Source: Cyclostephanos tholiformis
Lineage: Eukaryota > Bacillariophyta > Thalassiosirophyceae > Thalassiosirales > Thalassiosiraceae
Length of the DNA: 10,686 nt
Reading direction: 5' to 3'
NCBI GenBank assembly: GCA_036939975.1
Contig: JALLPB010000991.1
Span: 1-10,686, forward strand
Shown here: positions 8,210 through 10,686 of the stretch, in pieces
Numbering within the stretch: position 1 is the first letter of the stretch
Layout of the letters: each line of letters opens with the position of its first letter
Notes under the pieces: generated by a model
Databases searched by the model: none
Seen by the model: only the letters and a program-made list of their open reading frames with translations
Told to the model about the DNA's origin: nothing
Made by a program: the position numbers and the translations under genes

Positions 8210-10684
8210 TCATCTTGCGGTAGGGTTTGTAACATCTGGTTGTTTACCCCCTTCTTCTACCGTGTCGTCTTTTGTGACGCCATCGTCAATTAGTCTAAAG
8301 TATGATTCTCCTGGTGATGCTGGAGCTCTCTTATCTTCGGAATTTCCATAAGAGAAGAAATTCCTTGCAAACGAAAATACATCTTCAAATGGTTGATTCA
8401 AACCGCATGCTGCGATGCCTGCTGGATAAGGCACAACATCGTTTTCATAAGGCGAAACGACCGAGAGTTTATCTGAGACCAAAACTTCATCGCCCTCCTT
8501 CGACCTACTATCAACTAGCGCTTGTTTCATTTTTCTGATAGCGGACGAGTCTCGTTTCATCGCTTTTGCAGGTGATTGTTCGGTACTTTCATCGAAATTG
8601 TTAGCGTCGGATGCTACTTTCTGCATTTCTGAAGAATTGGTAGATTGATTTCCCCCTGCATTCCTATCTCCTGATGCCACATTCGGTGATTTGGAACCCG
8701 ATTGAGCCAAGTCCCTTAAAATAAGCGAGGCAGCGCTATCACCCGTTGTATTCAAAACAAGTGAAGCGCTCTGAGTAGATGCATTCTTCGTATTTGAAGA
8801 TTTTGGATCATATCCTCCTTCCGCTGCATCACCCACTATCGATCCCTTCACTGGGTGCATTATATTATCATATGTTGTTAACATATTCACCTCCTCGTCG
8901 ACATGTTGTGTACTTTTCGCTTGCTCTTCACTTCTTTCCTCATCCTCCTCATTAACTACTGCCTTAAGAGCCGACTCCTCATCAAAAGTGCCATTCGCTG
9001 CACCTTTGTTGTCATCACAAGTGGAGGCGCAGTGACCATTAATTGCCATGACAACAAACAAACAGCCAACGAATGTCTGAGCCAACACCCAAATTGATAC
9101 GGGGAATATATTGATGCCAATTTGACCGAAGCAAAGTGCACCCGCGACAGCAGCCCCAATCATGAGGATGTAAAAAAGCACTCCGAGTCCAAGGTAACCC
9201 AGCGCGAGTGCGATTCTTCGCCTTCCCAGCTTCCACAATGACAATATCGCACCAAGTGCTACGAAACCAGCGGCCGCAGTGAAAATTGACCATGTGGGCA
9301 CTGTCATCCTTTTGATAGTACACGTCTCCTGTTGAGGGGTGCCGTATTTCATTACCTCGCCGCACAATTCCTTTTCGAAAATTATGTTTGATGCGTCATT
9401 CGAGTAGCTCCTTATCCGCATACAACCCAACTGATTCACATCCGAGGGGAAAGAGAAGTCCACGGTGGAAAACTGGTGATTCACCTCGTTGCTGTAAGCC
9501 ATGCATCCGTCCGTGAAATAAAATTTCTCCGGCTTAAAAAAGTCAGTAGCGCCGGGGCCATAGTTTGTCAAAGGACCAGAATGCAGCAGAGGAAAGCCTC
9601 CCGGGTAAACATCTTGTCCAGAGAAGTCCGTGCTTGACCCGTCATCGAATGCAACCATGTGATTGTCTCCCGACAGCACTAATAAGTTTCGAGGACCGGC
9701 CCCGATCGTAGCGGCAATGAAGGCCGACAATTCGTCACGATCACCCACGAACCCTCCCCAGCTATCCGAGCCGACTTTCACAGGTTCTGTCCACGGACGA
9801 GTGGAGACCCAGACTACGAAATCGTAGTTTGCCGCCTGGGCCAATTCGTTAAAGAGCCATTCTTTCTGCTCGGCGCTATATATCCTCCCTGGGAAGTATT
9901 CAGTCGAACGGTACGATTCGCTCCTTAGATCCGTGAGTATGAACCTGACGGTGCCAATTGTGAACGCTTGATACTTGGCGGCATTGGCCGTATCAGCCGA
10001 GGACGTTCCGAGGGGGTAATGGGGTATTCCCAGTGAGTATGTCTGCTTCGCCACGGAGCCCGCATCCTCGTCCTCGGAATCTTGATTATTCCCAAGCCAA
10101 TCGTGATCGTCCCACATGTATGCGAATATGGTGCGCATGTACAGGAGCCTCTGCGACGGACTACCCATGACCCTGTCGTACGCGATCAGCCTTTCGTCGA
10201 CATCGAGAGTATTCAGGTCCTCGTAATGTAGATCGCCCATGTGTATGAACAATAACGGGTTCAACGACAGGACGTCCGAGAACAACGACGATTTCGATCC
10301 CGTGAGCGCGCACGAGCCGGTGGCTACGGTGAAGTCCATCCGACTACCCTCGGGTGCCGGCGTGACGAAGAATCCTACCTCCCCGGCAACGACGGCCGAG
10401 TTCGTGGTACGCTGCGGACGGGTGATGCCGTAATAATAGGCCGTCCGCGGCGTTAATGATTCGAGTAGGAGCGACTTCATCCCGTGCTCGTCGAGCGCGT
10501 AATCGCCGTACGCGACCGGGACGTTCAATATCTGATCGATCTCGATGGCGAGGTTCGGGTTCGAACTAACGACGAATTCTCGGCGTATGCCATCGTCGGT
10601 GCTCGGGCCACGGACGCGGAATGTCGCAGACGTCGACGTGACTACCGATTCGATTGTTTTTTCTTTTTCACGGGAAAGGGGGGT
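8210..10684 (-). CDS. PhoD-like alkaline phosphatase, membrane-anchored, 5' incomplete
   Basis: The frame is open from the right edge of the window to a TGA at 8210-8212, giving 824 visible residues; the true start and any signal peptide lie outside. Numbering from 10684: an N-terminal beta-type domain (about 15-115) leads into the metallophosphatase core. Its motifs are ATGSC (121-125), HMGDLHYED (148-156), WDDHDWLGNN (191-200), TDLRSE (251-256) and SGDNH (338-342). These match the PhoD/PF09423 family, whose Asp, Asn and His residues bind the metals (Fe and Ca in the bacterial enzyme) that hydrolyse phosphomono- and diesters. After the core come three membrane helices (about 462-485, 491-518, 527-548), then a 275-residue acidic, Ser/Asn-rich disordered tail. 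Bacterial PhoD lacks such a C-terminal half. The likely topology places the catalytic part outside the cell or in a lumen, with phosphate scavenging as its probable role. All key residues are intact, so it is likely functional. No intron is seen. Confidence 0.93.
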   Translation of the reverse strand, partial: TPLSREKEKTIESVVTSTSATFRVRGPSTDDGIRREFVVSSNPNLAIEIDQILNVPVAYGDYALDEHGMKSLLLESLTPRTAYYYGITRPQRTTNSAVVAGEVGFFVTPAPEGSRMDFTVATGSCALTGSKSSLFSDVLSLNPLLFIHMGDLHYEDLNTLDVDERLIAYDRVMGSPSQRLLYMRTIFAYMWDDHDWLGNNQDSEDEDAGSVAKQTYSLGIPHYPLGTSSADTANAAKYQAFTIGTVRFILTDLRSESYRSTEYFPGRIYSAEQKEWLFNELAQAANYDFVVWVSTRPWTEPVKVGSDSWGGFVGDRDELSAFIAATIGAGPRNLLVLSGDNHMVAFDDGSSTDFSGQDVYPGGFPLLHSGPLTNYGPGATDFFKPEKFYFTDGCMAYSNEVNHQFSTVDFSFPSDVNQLGCMRIRSYSNDASNIIFEKELCGEVMKYGTPQQETCTIKRMTVPTWSIFTAAAGFVALGAILSLWKLGRRRIALALGYLGLGVLFYILMIGAAVAGALCFGQIGINIFPVSIWVLAQTFVGCLFVVMAINGHCASTCDDNKGAANGTFDEESALKAVVNEEDEERSEEQAKSTQHVDEEVNMLTTYDNIMHPVKGSIVGDAAEGGYDPKSSNTKNASTQSASLVLNTTGDSAASLILRDLAQSGSKSPNVASGDRNAGGNQSTNSSEMQKVASDANNFDESTEQSPAKAMKRDSSAIRKMKQALVDSRSKEGDEVLVSDKLSVVSPYENDVVPYPAGIAACGLNQPFEDVFSFARNFFSYGNSEDKRAPASPGESYFRLIDDGVTKDDTVEEGGKQPDVTNPTAR

Positions 10685-10686
10685 GG

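Noticed and set aside
9039..9365. Minus-strand open frame overlapping the phosphatase membrane region
   Set aside because: Out of frame with the intact phosphatase, which has recognisable motifs and TM helices across this stretch.

Overview
The window looks like nuclear DNA of a protist, most likely a diatom or another stramenopile. Three things point that way: an 86-bp GT-AG intron in the first gene, an array of short C-x4-C-x9-C-x2-H zinc fingers of a kind common in diatom proteins, and a PhoD-type phosphatase with a membrane-anchored C-terminal half. The organism is inferred; no RNA gene or marker is present to confirm it. I see no rRNA, tRNA, CRISPR array or bacterial-style operon.

Layout from left to right. 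Positions 1-457 are flanking DNA and 5' UTR, with a possible last exon of an upstream gene. Positions 458-2079 (+) hold a two-exon gene for a predicted mitochondrial protein of about 511 residues, with two membrane segments and six short helical repeats between them. Positions 2080-3640 have no convincing gene, but 2689-3094 is a dense run of perfect or near-perfect stem-loops, including a 107-bp tandem duplication. Positions 3641-5820 (-) hold a broken gene: coiled coil, Cys-rich middle, unknown domain, then five tandem zinc fingers. It is interrupted by three in-frame stops and one frameshift and has no visible ATG. Positions 5821-6608 have no firm gene but carry two palindromic bZIP-type motifs. 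Positions 6609-7845 (-) hold a second broken gene of unrecognised family, damaged by stops, a 26-bp tandem duplication and at least one single-base frameshift. Positions 8210-10684 (-) hold an intact but 5'-incomplete PhoD-like phosphatase with three C-terminal membrane helices and a long disordered tail.

Two healthy genes therefore flank about 4.2 kb of decayed coding sequence. The genes show no sign of acting together. The phosphatase probably releases phosphate from organic phosphorus at a membrane surface; the mitochondrial protein has no assigned role. The strongest candidates for something undescribed are the stem-loop cluster and the orphan helical-repeat protein. The decayed zinc-finger gene is most simply a pseudogene of a multicopy family.
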